Shown here one piece after another: positions 25,059-33,230 of a DNA stretch of 64,000 nucleotides. The position numbers and the translations under genes were made by a program. The stretch is from a bacterium D16-76 (lineage in GTDB: Bacteria > Bacillota > Clostridia > Oscillospirales > Acutalibacteraceae). The notes below the pieces were generated by a model, which worked only from the letters and a program-made list of their open reading frames with translations, had not been told where the DNA came from and did not search any database. Location: the NCBI GenBank assembly GCA_009917445.1, contig QZEE01000009.1:1-64000 (forward strand), written 5' to 3'. Every line of letters starts with the position of its first letter. Within the stretch, counting starts at the first letter, position 1.

Positions 25059-25490
25059 ATGGCGTACAGCCAGAAAGTAATGGACCATTTTGCCAACCCC
25101 CGCAACGTTGGCGAAATGAAGGAATATAGCGGCGTAGGCGAGGTGGGCAACCCCAAGTGCGGGGACATTATGCGCATGTATATTAAGGTGGAAGGCGACA
25201 CGATTACCGATGTCTCCTTTATGACCTTTGGCTGCGGCGCGGCTATCGCTACCAGCAGCATGGCCACCGAGATGATTAAGGGCAAAACCATTGCCGATGC
25301 TTTGAAGCTTACTAACAAGGCGGTTATGGAGGCTTTGGACGGCCTGCCCCCTGTTAAGGTGCATTGCTCTGTTTTGGCCGAGCAGGCGATTAAGGCCGCT
25401 GTGGCGGATTATTACACCCGGCAGGGGATTGACCCTACCCCCTTTGTGGGCGTTCTTACCGACTGCGACCACTGTGCCTGCGAGGCGTAA
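25059..25490 (+). CDS. iscU: Fe-S cluster scaffold protein (IscU/NifU N-terminal type)
   Basis: This 143-residue protein assembles Fe-S clusters from sulfur donated by the desulfurase. The three ligand Cys are in VGNPKCGDIM, FMTFGCGAAIA and VKVHCSVLAEQAI. The C-terminus ends CDHCACEA, adding three Cys seen in clostridial versions of this scaffold. It is the last gene of the unit and is followed by a strong terminator. Confidence 0.93.
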   Translation: MAYSQKVMDHFANPRNVGEMKEYSGVGEVGNPKCGDIMRMYIKVEGDTITDVSFMTFGCGAAIATSSMATEMIKGKTIADALKLTNKAVMEALDGLPPVKVHCSVLAEQAIKAAVADYYTRQGIDPTPFVGVLTDCDHCACEA

Positions 25491-25501
25491 CTATAGGAAA
25501 G

Positions 25502-25545
25502 GCAAAGGGCCTTCCCCTGTTGGGGAGGGCCCTTTTTATTTTTTG
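25502..25545 (+). terminator. Terminator after Fe-S operon
   Basis: AAAGGGCCTTCCCC and GGGGAGGGCCCTTT form a long stem with a 4-nt loop, followed by T-rich sequence. Confidence 0.9.
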
Positions 25546-25596
25546 ATTTTCTGTTTTCTTCTTTTCCGTTTTTCGTACTCGCCGTTTTGGGGATTT

Positions 25597-25765
25597 TAAG
25601 ACCTTGGGACTTCGTCCCAAACCCTCGCTCACGCTTTTAGAGCCTCCGGCGCAAAGGGCGCGCCTGCGGCAAGGTCTTGGGGCTGTGCCCCAATCCCCCG
25701 CATGGGCTTCGCCCCTGCACCCCACCAGAGGGCCATAGGCCCTCTGGACTCCCACGCTTCGCTTC
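25597..25765 (-). repeat. Mosaic palindromic repeat, copy 5
   Basis: On the minus strand it reads GAAGCGAAGCGTGGGAGTCC, then CCAGAGGGCC-type and TTGGGGCACAGCCCCAAG modules. It then continues with GACCTTGCCGCAGGCGCG, a GCCGGAGGCTCTAAAAGCGTG block and TTTGGGACGAAGTCCCAAGG + TCTTA. It fills the gap between the converging Fe-S operon and UPF0371 gene. Confidence 0.85.
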
Positions 25766-25777
25766 TTTTGCCTGCCG

Positions 25778-27259
25778 TTACTTATGATATAACCGGTTCG
25801 TCTGGTAAGTGGGCTCGCAGGTTAGGTTTACCCCCAGCTTGCGGAACACCGTCTCATCTACGTGCGAAAGGATGACAGACGCATGGGCCTCGCACCCCCG
25901 CAGCTTTTTCAGCTGCGCCATAGCCAGCTCTGCCGTGGGGTTTGTGGCGGCGCAGATGGACAGGGCAACCAAAATCTCGTCCGTGTGCAGCCGGGGGTTA
26001 CGGCTGTCCAGGTGCCGGGTCTTGAGCTTCTGTATGGGCTCAATGATGATGGGTGAGATCAAGTGGATATTTTTTTGTATGCCACCCAGCTCCTTTAGGG
26101 CGTTGAGCAGGGCCGCTGCCGACGCGCCCAGCAGAGGCGTGGTCTTCCCCGTTACCACCCGGCCGTCCGGCAGCTGGATGGCCGCCGCTGGCATACCGGT
26201 CTCCTCTGCCCGGGCCATGGCCGCTGTGACCACCGGCCGATCGCCCGCAGAGATGCCCGCCCGGTTCATCAAAAGCTGGATTTTATACACCGGCTCGCCG
26301 TCGGTAAGGCCCTGGCGCTGGTCGCAGCTGGCGCTGTAGTACCGGCGTATGATTTCCTGCAGGGCCGCCTGGCAGCAGGCATCGTCGTCCAGGATGCAGT
26401 TGCCTGCCATGTTTACCCCCATATCAGTGGGGGATTTATAGGGCGACTGACCGGCGATCTTTTCGAAAATGGCGTTGAGCACAGGGAATACTTCTACGTC
26501 GCGGTTATAGTTTACGGCTGTTTCGCCGTAGGCTTCTAAGTGGAAGGGGTCGATCATGTTGACGTCGTTTAGGTCGGCGGTGGCGGCTTCGTAGGCCAGG
26601 TTCACCGGGTGCGTTAGGGGCAGGTTCCAGATGGGGAAGGTCTCGAACTTGGCGTAGCCGGCCTTGACCCCCCGCCTGTGCTCGTGGTACAGCTGGCTTA
26701 GGCAGGTGGCCATTTTGCCGCTGCCAGGGCCGGGGGCTGTTACCACCACCAGGGACCGGCTGGTTTCTACGTACTCGTTTTTGCCAAAGCCTTCTTCGCT
26801 GACGATCAGCGGGATATTGGAGGGGTAGCCCGGTATGGTGTAGTGGCGGTACACCTTTACCCCCAGGCCCTCCAGCCGGTTTTGGAAGGCCTGGGCCCCG
26901 GGCTGGGCCGCGTACTGGGCCAGCACCACGCTGCCGACGAAAAGGCCGATCTCCCGGAAGGCGTCGATAAGGCGCAGCACGTCCTGGTCATAGGTAATGC
27001 CCAGGTCCCCCCGCACTTTGCTTTTTTCAATATCAGAGGCGTTGATGACTATGACGATCTCCGCCTGCTCTTTTAGGCTGGCCAGCATGGTGACCTTGCT
27101 GTCCGGCGCAAACCCCGGCAGCACCCGGGAGGCGTGGTAGTCGTCAAACAGCTTGCCCCCAAACTCCAGGTACAGCTTGCCACCAAAGCGCTCGATGCGC
27201 TCTAGGATGTGCTGGGACTGCGTGCGCAGATATTTTTCGTTATCAAACCCCGTTTTCAT
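25778..27259 (-). CDS. UPF0371 (DUF1846) family protein
   Basis: This protein of 493 residues (495 from TTG 27265) is a conserved protein with no proven reaction that I know of. Recognisable blocks are [20 protein letters not shown] at the start, [20 protein letters not shown] (a P-loop-like glycine-rich segment), [15 protein letters not shown] and [11 protein letters not shown]. The GSGK segment suggests nucleotide binding, but this is an inference. ATG 27259 is preferred because AAAGGGG lies 10 nt upstream. A promoter and a terminator-like hairpin lie in its leader. Confidence 0.85.
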   Translation of the reverse strand: MKTGFDNEKYLRTQSQHILERIERFGGKLYLEFGGKLFDDYHASRVLPGFAPDSKVTMLASLKEQAEIVIVINASDIEKSKVRGDLGITYDQDVLRLIDAFREIGLFVGSVVLAQYAAQPGAQAFQNRLEGLGVKVYRHYTIPGYPSNIPLIVSEEGFGKNEYVETSRSLVVVTAPGPGSGKMATCLSQLYHEHRRGVKAGYAKFETFPIWNLPLTHPVNLAYEAATADLNDVNMIDPFHLEAYGETAVNYNRDVEVFPVLNAIFEKIAGQSPYKSPTDMGVNMAGNCILDDDACCQAALQEIIRRYYSASCDQRQGLTDGEPVYKIQLLMNRAGISAGDRPVVTAAMARAEETGMPAAAIQLPDGRVVTGKTTPLLGASAAALLNALKELGGIQKNIHLISPIIIEPIQKLKTRHLDSRNPRLHTDEILVALSICAATNPTAELAMAQLKKLRGCEAHASVILSHVDETVFRKLGVNLTCEPTYQTNRLYHK

Positions 27260-27289
27260 CTTCAAAATACCCCTTTCCGCTTTTCCACC

Positions 27290-27345
27290 AAAAAAGCAGG
27301 CCCCCTGCTGTTCGGCGCGTCGGTTGCAGCGGGGCCTTTTTTGCC
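27290..27345 (-). promoter_or_regulatory. Terminator-like hairpin in the UPF0371 leader (possible attenuator)
   Basis: On the minus strand AGGCCCC and GGGGGCCT flank a region with inner GCTG/CAGC pairing. It is followed by a TGCTTTTTT run that ends about 30 nt before the ATG. On the other strand it also ends in T. It lies between the promoter at 27375-27403 and the gene. Confidence 0.55.
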
Positions 27346-27374
27346 AGTTTGTTTACGATTTCCTTGCTTTGTAA

Positions 27375-27403
27375 AGTATACCACATCCGGCGGACGGGCG
27401 CAA
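27375..27403 (-). promoter_or_regulatory. Promoter of UPF0371 gene
   Basis: On the minus strand, TTGCGC (27403-27398), a 17-bp spacer and TATACT (27380-27375). Confidence 0.7.
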
Positions 27404-27487
27404 GGTGCTTGGCTAATATAGTTTGCCCCCCTGGGCCTTGGGCAGTTATACCCCGCGGCGGGGGGGATTTTTATGACATTTACCCGG

Positions 27488-27516
27488 TTGACTTTTGTAG
27501 GGTAATTCACTATAAT
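27488..27516 (+). promoter_or_regulatory. Promoter of MATE exporter gene
   Basis: TTGACT (27488-27493), a 17-bp spacer and TATAAT (27511-27516). Transcription would start at about 27523, so the upstream in-frame ATG at 27524 is unlikely to be the start codon. Confidence 0.85.
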
Positions 27517-27583
27517 TGTTAGGATGCGAATTTTTAGAGAATGGGAAGGACCTTCTCAAGATGAAGAAAGGATGGAAGAGAGT

Positions 27584-28990
27584 ATGGCAGGAAAATTGTC
27601 ATCCATGTTCGGTGCGCAGGATATGACCCAGGGCAGCCCTGTGGGGAATCTTGTGAAATTCTCGGTGCCGCTGCTTATCGGCAACCTGGCCCAGCAGCTG
27701 TACAGCACGGTGGATTCTATCGTGGTGGGCAACTATGTGGGCGACGGGGCCTTGGCGGCGGTGGGGGCCAGCGGCCCTATTTTGAACCTGCTGCTGGTGC
27801 TGTTTATGGGCATTTCTGTGGGAGCAAGCATTATGGTGTCCCAGTATTATGGGGCCGGCGAGCGGGAAAACCTTTCGGAGACCGTGGGCACGACCATTAC
27901 CGCTACCTTGCTTTCCTCGGCCTTTATTATGGTTTTGGGGCCGCTGATCACCCGGCCTGTGATGGCTATGCTGGACACCCCGGCGGATATTTACGAGATG
28001 TCCTGCGAGTACCTGGTGATCCTCTTTTTGGGCATTATTGGCTGCGCTTATTATAACATTATTTCCGGCGTCCTGCGGGGGCTGGGCGATTCGATTATGC
28101 CTTTGATCTTCCTGGTTGTGGCCTGCCTGCTGAACATTGTGCTGGATATCTGGTTTGTGGCCGGCTTCCAGATGGGCGTGGCCGGGGTTGCCTGGGCTAC
28201 GATACTGGCCCAGGCGGTGTCTGGGGCCCTGTGCCTGTGGCGGCTTATGCGCATGAAGGATGTACTTACGGTAAACCTGCACACCCTGCGGCCCAAGAGC
28301 CTGTTTGTGAAGAAGCTGGTGCAGCTGGGCCTGCCCAGCGGGCTTACCCAGGCTATTTTCTCTTTTGCTATGATTATTATCCAGTCTTTGACCAACTCTT
28401 TTGGCACCGCGGTGATTGCGGCCAACACGGTGGTTATGCGCGTGGACGGGTTTGCCATGATGCCCAACTTTACCTTTGGCACGGCTATGACCACCTATAC
28501 CGGCCAGAACATCGGCGCCAACCGGGTGGACCGGGTGGAGGAAGGCACCAAGGGCGGCCTGAAAATTGGGCTGGCGGTGTCTGTGGTACTGGTGGGGCTT
28601 ATTTTGCTTTTTGGCAAGTACCTGATGGAAATGTTTACATCTACCCCGGAGGTCATTGACCTGGGCCAGCAGATGCTGCGCACCCTGGCGGTAGGCTATG
28701 TGGCCATGGCGGTCACACAGATCCTTTCTGGCGTGATGCGCGGGGCCGGGGACACCATGACCCCTATGTGGATTTCCATTATTACCACGGTGGTTATCCG
28801 CGTGCCCATTGCTTACGGCTTGGAGTTCTTTACCCGGCCCGAGGGCGGCGCTATGGGGTCGGGCGCGCCTACGCCCCTGTTCTTGTCCCTGCTGCTTTCT
28901 TGGGTGATTGGCGCGGTGCTTACCGCTATTGCCTATAGGATGGGGCGGTGGAAGAAGAAGTCAATTATTTCGAAAGAAGAGAAAGCTTAA
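27584..28990 (+). CDS. MATE family efflux transporter
   Basis: This is a membrane antiporter with 12 predicted helices that exports drugs or metabolites using Na+ or H+. It has the MATE repeat structure: PLLIGNLAQQLYSTVDSIVVG near the N-terminus, GDSIMPLIFLVVACLLNIVLD-type helices in the middle and a second half starting PSGLTQAIFSFAMIIIQSL. About 468 residues is the usual size. ATG 27584 (MAGKLSSMFG) is preferred; ATG 27572 touches the AAAGG ribosome site and ATG 27524 coincides with the transcription start. The C-terminus is Lys/Glu-rich. It is a single-gene unit. Confidence 0.88.
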   Translation: MAGKLSSMFGAQDMTQGSPVGNLVKFSVPLLIGNLAQQLYSTVDSIVVGNYVGDGALAAVGASGPILNLLLVLFMGISVGASIMVSQYYGAGERENLSETVGTTITATLLSSAFIMVLGPLITRPVMAMLDTPADIYEMSCEYLVILFLGIIGCAYYNIISGVLRGLGDSIMPLIFLVVACLLNIVLDIWFVAGFQMGVAGVAWATILAQAVSGALCLWRLMRMKDVLTVNLHTLRPKSLFVKKLVQLGLPSGLTQAIFSFAMIIIQSLTNSFGTAVIAANTVVMRVDGFAMMPNFTFGTAMTTYTGQNIGANRVDRVEEGTKGGLKIGLAVSVVLVGLILLFGKYLMEMFTSTPEVIDLGQQMLRTLAVGYVAMAVTQILSGVMRGAGDTMTPMWISIITTVVIRVPIAYGLEFFTRPEGGAMGSGAPTPLFLSLLLSWVIGAVLTAIAYRMGRWKKKSIISKEEKA

Positions 28991-29033
28991 GGCCAGGCGG
29001 CGGGCTTGGTTGCGGGCAGGACATGATGAAAAA

Positions 29034-29068
29034 GGGCCAAGCGGCATGGTACCGCTTGGCCCTTTTTT
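29034..29068. terminator. Bidirectional terminator
   Basis: GGGCCAAGCGG pairs with CCGCTTGGCCC, with A and T runs on both sides. It separates the converging MATE and ABC genes. Confidence 0.9.
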
Positions 29069-30816
29069 CATGTCTTGGCAAACTGGCTGTTGTAAAGCTC
29101 GGCATAGAAGCCGCCCTTTTCCAGCAGCTCTTCGTGCCGGCCCTGCTCTACGATATGGCCGTCCCGCATGACCAGGATCACGTCGGCGTCCCGGATGGTG
29201 GAAAGGCGGTGGGCTACGATAAAGCTGGTGCGCCCTACCATCATCTTTTGGAAAGCCCGCTGGATACGGCTTTCGGTGCGGGTATCGATGGAGGATGTGG
29301 CTTCGTCTAAAATCAGCATGGGGGGCAGGGAGAGCATGACCCGGGCAATGCACAAAAGCTGCTTTTGGCCTTGGCTCAGGTTCTCGGCCCCTTCGCCGAT
29401 CTGGGTGTCGTAGCCGTTGGGGAGCCGCTTGATAAAGCTGTGGGCGTGGGCCGCTTTGGCGGCCTCGATGACTTCTTCCCGGCTGGCCCCTGGCTTGGCG
29501 TACCGGATGTTCTCTTCGATAGTGCCGCGCTTGAGCCAGGTCTCTTGCAGCACCATGCCGTAGTTTTCCCGCAGGCTGTGCCGCGTCATCTGCCGGATGT
29601 CTGTGTTGTCTACGGTTATGACGCCGCTGTCTACATCGTAAAAACGCATAAGCAGGTTGATGATGGTGGTTTTGCCGCAGCCGGTGGGGCCTACCAGCGC
29701 CACGCGCTGGCCTGGCTGCATCTGCAGGTTGAAATCTTCGATAAGGGGCTGGGACTTTTGGTAGGCAAAATCTACATGCTGGGCGGACACGGCGCCTTGG
29801 GCCTGGCCCAGCTGCCGGGCGCCGGCGGCGTCTGGGGGCTGGGGGGGTTCTTCTATGAGCGCGAAGACCCGACCGGCGCAGGCCAGGGCGTTCTGCAGCT
29901 CGGTCACCACGCCGGAAATTTCGTTAAAGGGCTTGGTGTACTGGTTGGCGTAGCTTAAAAAGCAGGACAGCTGGCCCACGGTCAGCCCGCCGCTTATGGC
30001 GGACAGGGCCCCGGCTACCCCTACGCCGGTATACACCAGGGAATTGACAAACCGGGTGGAGGGGTTTGTGATGGAGGAAAAGAAGATGGCCCGCAGGGAA
30101 CACGCCTGCAAGCGCCCGTTGATCTCGTCGAATTCCGCTTTGGCCTGCGGCTCTTGCCCAAAGGCCTGCACCACCCGCTGGCCCTGGATCATCTCTTCGA
30201 TGAAGCCGGTCTGCTCTCCGCGCACCCGGGATTGGAGGTGGAACATGGCGTAAGTCCGCTTGGCTATAAACGCCGCCACCAGCAGCGAAACCGGGGTGAT
30301 GAGCACCACCACCAGGGTAATGGCCACGTTGACGCTGAGCATGAAAAGCAGCGTGCCTAAAATGGTGATGACACCGGAAAACAGCTGGGTAAAGCCCATG
30401 AGCAGGCCGTCGGCAAACTGGTCTACGTCGGCGATCACGCGGCTTACGACCTCGCCGGTGGGGTGGGCGTCCAGATAGGACAGGGGCAGGGCCTGCAGCT
30501 TGCGGAAGGCCTCCCCGCGGATGTCCCGCACCACCCGGTAGGTGACGTGGTTGTTGCACAGGTTCATGACCCACTGAGAGAGGGCCGAGGCCCCCATGAC
30601 GACGCCGGCCTGCAGCAGCAGCTTTAGGATGCCTGGAAAATCTACCTGGCCGGGGGCTAAGATCAGGTCTACGGCCTGGCCGGTTAGGATGGGGATGTAC
30701 AGGGCCCCCGCTACCGTTACCGCCGCCAGCAGGGCGGACAGGGCTACGAACAGCCGGTACTTTTTGATATAGGCCAGCACTTTTTTCAGGGTGCCTTTCT
30801 GTGCTTTCTCTTTCAT
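29068..30816 (-). CDS. ABC exporter half-transporter, canonical ATPase subunit
   Basis: The protein of 582 residues has six N-terminal membrane helices (to about residue 315) and an ATPase domain with GPTGCGKTT (Walker A), LSQGQKQLLCIARVML (signature) and MLILDEATSSIDT with the catalytic Glu. The signature reads LSQGQ instead of LSGGQ. It overlaps the upstream half-transporter by 4 bp (ATGA), so the two form a heterodimer of the BmrCD/TM287-288 type. Such pairs export drugs, lipids or peptides; the substrate here is unknown. Confidence 0.88.
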   Translation of the reverse strand: MKEKAQKGTLKKVLAYIKKYRLFVALSALLAAVTVAGALYIPILTGQAVDLILAPGQVDFPGILKLLLQAGVVMGASALSQWVMNLCNNHVTYRVVRDIRGEAFRKLQALPLSYLDAHPTGEVVSRVIADVDQFADGLLMGFTQLFSGVITILGTLLFMLSVNVAITLVVVLITPVSLLVAAFIAKRTYAMFHLQSRVRGEQTGFIEEMIQGQRVVQAFGQEPQAKAEFDEINGRLQACSLRAIFFSSITNPSTRFVNSLVYTGVGVAGALSAISGGLTVGQLSCFLSYANQYTKPFNEISGVVTELQNALACAGRVFALIEEPPQPPDAAGARQLGQAQGAVSAQHVDFAYQKSQPLIEDFNLQMQPGQRVALVGPTGCGKTTIINLLMRFYDVDSGVITVDNTDIRQMTRHSLRENYGMVLQETWLKRGTIEENIRYAKPGASREEVIEAAKAAHAHSFIKRLPNGYDTQIGEGAENLSQGQKQLLCIARVMLSLPPMLILDEATSSIDTRTESRIQRAFQKMMVGRTSFIVAHRLSTIRDADVILVMRDGHIVEQGRHEELLEKGGFYAELYNSQFAKT

Positions 30817-32552
30817 GCCTCTTGGCCCCCTTTCTCCATTTGGGATTGGCAGATCTCCCGGTAAACCTCGCAGCCCTTTAGGAGCTCTTCATGGGTGCCT
30901 ATGCCTGCGGGCAGGCCGTCGTCCAGCACCAGGATCTTGTCGGCGTGGCGGATGGACGACGCCCGCTGGGAGACAATGAACACCGTCTGGCCCCAGGGCA
31001 GGTTTTTTATGGCGGAGCGCAGGCGGGCGTCTGTGGCAAAGTCCAGGGCGCTGGCGCTGTCGTCTAAAATCAGCAGGCGGGGCTTGCGGGCCAGGGCCCT
31101 GGCAATGGTCAGGCGCTGGCGCTGGCCACCGGAAAAGTTGCGGCCCCCTTGGGCTACGGGCTCGTCCAGCTTTTTGGGCTTTTGCTGTACAAAGTCTTTG
31201 GCCTGGGCGGCTTCCAGGGCCTGCCAGAGCTCTTCGTCGGTGGCGGGCCCGCTGCCCCACTGTAAGTTCTCCCGGATGGTGCCGGTAAACAGCTGGGCCC
31301 GCTGGGGCACCACGCCGATTTGCTGCCGCAGGCTTTGCAGGGGCCACTGGGCAATGGGCACCCCCCCTATGCGCACTTCCCCTTGGGTGCAGTCGTAGAA
31401 GCGGGGGATCAGGTTTACCAGGCTGGTTTTGCCGGAGCCGGTGCCCCCGATGATGCCTACGGTCTCGCCGGGGCTGACGGAGAAGGTGATGTGGGACAGG
31501 GACTCGGCGCCGGCGCCCTGGTAGGTTAGGGATACGTCTTGGAAGTCTACGGAGAGGCCGGCGGGGTTGGCGGCGCTGGATGGGATGGTTTTGCCGGTGT
31601 CTTCCAGGGTGGGCTGGATGTCCATAACGTCGGCTACGCGGCTGGCGCAGGCCAGGGCTTTGGTGATGTTGATGATGAGGTTGGCCAGCTTTACCAGCTC
31701 TACCAGGATTTGGCCCATATAGTTGAGGAGCGCTACGACCTGGCCTTGGGTGATGGCGCCCTCGTCTACCCGCAGGGCGCCGGCCCATACCAGAACCAGG
31801 GTCGCCAGGTTGATGAGCACATAGGTTACGGGGTTCATCAGCCCGGAGACGCGGCCTACAAACACCTGCAGGCGGGTGAGGGCGTCGTTCTCTTTTTCAA
31901 AGGCGGCGGTTTCTTCCTCTTCGCGGCCAAAGGCGCGCACCACCCGCACGCCGGTCAGGTTTTCGCGGGTTTTGCCCAGCACCTTGTCCAGGCCGGCCTG
32001 CACCTGCTTGTAGCGGGGCATGGTCCACAGCATGACGCCAAAGACTACCACCGCCAGCAGGGGGATGGCGATGGCGAAGATAAGCGCGGCCTTCCAGTCG
32101 ATGGCAAAGGCCATGAGCATGGCCCCGAAAACAACAAAGGGCGAGCGCAGCAGCAGGCGCAGGGTCAGGTTCATGCCGTTTTGCACCTGGTTGATGTCGC
32201 TGGTCATGCGGGTGATGAGGGTGGGGGCCCCTTCTTTGTCCAGCTCGGCAAAGCCAAGCTTTTGGATGCAGCCAAAGAGGGCGCTGCGTACTTTGGCGGC
32301 AAAGCCTACGGAGGCTTTGGCGGCGAAATATTGGGCGGTGATGGAACAGGCCAGGCCGATTACCCCCAGGCCTACCAGCACCAGGCACATCTGCACCACG
32401 TAGGCTTGGTCGCGGTTTTTTATGCCGGTGTCGATGACAGCGGCCATGACCAGGGGCACCAGCAGCTCGAAGCTGGCCTCCAGCAGCTTGAACAGCGGGC
32501 CTAGGACGCACTCTTTTTTATAGGGGGTCAGGTATGGCAGGAGCCTTTTCAC
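30813..32552 (-). CDS. ABC exporter half-transporter, degenerate-site subunit
   Basis: This 579-residue partner of the downstream gene has membrane helices to about residue 320. The ATPase shows GGTGSGKTS, FSGGQRQRLTIARAL and LLILDDSASALD, where the catalytic Glu after Walker B is Asp. This marks the non-hydrolysing site of heterodimeric exporters, complemented by the Glu in the other subunit. Its start overlaps the end of the 125-residue ORF by 4 bp, so all three genes are coupled. Confidence 0.88.
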   Translation of the reverse strand: MKRLLPYLTPYKKECVLGPLFKLLEASFELLVPLVMAAVIDTGIKNRDQAYVVQMCLVLVGLGVIGLACSITAQYFAAKASVGFAAKVRSALFGCIQKLGFAELDKEGAPTLITRMTSDINQVQNGMNLTLRLLLRSPFVVFGAMLMAFAIDWKAALIFAIAIPLLAVVVFGVMLWTMPRYKQVQAGLDKVLGKTRENLTGVRVVRAFGREEEETAAFEKENDALTRLQVFVGRVSGLMNPVTYVLINLATLVLVWAGALRVDEGAITQGQVVALLNYMGQILVELVKLANLIINITKALACASRVADVMDIQPTLEDTGKTIPSSAANPAGLSVDFQDVSLTYQGAGAESLSHITFSVSPGETVGIIGGTGSGKTSLVNLIPRFYDCTQGEVRIGGVPIAQWPLQSLRQQIGVVPQRAQLFTGTIRENLQWGSGPATDEELWQALEAAQAKDFVQQKPKKLDEPVAQGGRNFSGGQRQRLTIARALARKPRLLILDDSASALDFATDARLRSAIKNLPWGQTVFIVSQRASSIRHADKILVLDDGLPAGIGTHEELLKGCEVYREICQSQMEKGGQEA

Positions 32553-32926
32553 GCATGGATCCTCTCCTTTTTGTTTTTTATTTTTGCTCTGTGGCTTACT
32601 GGCTTGGGGTTGTGCATTTCTTCTTCAGTCAGCGCTTTTAACTTACGCAGGAATCCTTCGGGGCCCATCCGCTCCCATTGCTCGATTAGGGCTTCGGCGG
32701 TTAGGCGGCCCAGCGCGTGGCCGAACTCTACATTGAATGGGATTACTACCAGGATTAGGGGGATTAAGTATTCTAAAGAATCCTCTTCTAACTGCCTGAT
32801 AATTTCTAGATAATCTTTGGCTTTGTAGGGCTCGTCGTAGTCGATCAGCTTGTACTTGTCCTCCGGGTGCGTGACCAGCCACCGCATAACCCTTGCAAAT
32901 TCCCGGCATCTTTCTGCTTTATTCAT
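32549..32926 (-). CDS. Hypothetical protein coupled to ABC exporter
   Basis: The 125-residue protein has no family I recognise. It is mostly helical and charged, with one hydrophobic stretch (LEYLIPLILVVIPFNVEF, about residues 50-68) that could be a membrane or core helix, and a basic C-terminus (HRAKIKNKKER). AAAAGGAG lies 8 nt before the ATG and the end overlaps the ABC gene by 4 bp. Its position suggests a regulator or accessory subunit of the exporter, but nothing in the sequence proves that. Confidence 0.7.
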   Translation of the reverse strand: MNKAERCREFARVMRWLVTHPEDKYKLIDYDEPYKAKDYLEIIRQLEEDSLEYLIPLILVVIPFNVEFGHALGRLTAEALIEQWERMGPEGFLRKLKALTEEEMHNPKPVSHRAKIKNKKERIHA

Positions 32927-32963
32927 TTTTATCGCTCCTTTTGTGAGAGGATTCTTTTGGAGT

Positions 32964-32972
32964 ATAACACAA
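32964..32972 (-). promoter_or_regulatory. Extended -10 promoter of ABC exporter operon
   Basis: On the minus strand TGT-TATACT lies about 40 bp before the ATG of the 125-residue ORF. No good -35 is seen, as is common with extended -10 sites. Confidence 0.5.
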
Positions 32973-33051
32973 AAGGAAGCGCCATAGCGTACTGGCTGGT
33001 ACAGTTATAAATTTTTTATTTTGGGGATGAAATGCTCGCTGCGCTGCGCGG

Positions 33052-33230
33052 GCCTCCGGCGGCTGGGGCTTCGCCCCCGTCCCCACTTAAGGCTCTGCCT
33101 TAAGAATCCGCCAAAGGGCCGGGGGCCCTCTGGACTCCCGGATGCGCAAACCGTTAGGTTCGTGGTTTTTGGGTCAAGCCTTTTTTCAAAAAGGCTTGCA
33201 GGGTGTGGGACAGCGTCCCACGGCCTTACG
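33052..33230 (-). repeat. Mosaic palindromic repeat, copy 6
   Basis: The modules are CTCCGGCGG, GGGGCTTCGCCCC, CTTAAGGCTCTGCCTTAAG, CCAAAGGGCCGGGGGCCCTC, AAGCCTTTTTTCAAAAAGGCTT and GTGGGACAGCGTCCCAC. It ends at the stop codon of the PcrA gene. The 298-bp gap holds no gene. Confidence 0.8.

Noticed and set aside
33052-33230. Group II intron or retron-like RNA as an explanation for the repeats
   Set aside because: Modules are too short, lack domain V or msr-type features, and no reverse transcriptase is present in the window.
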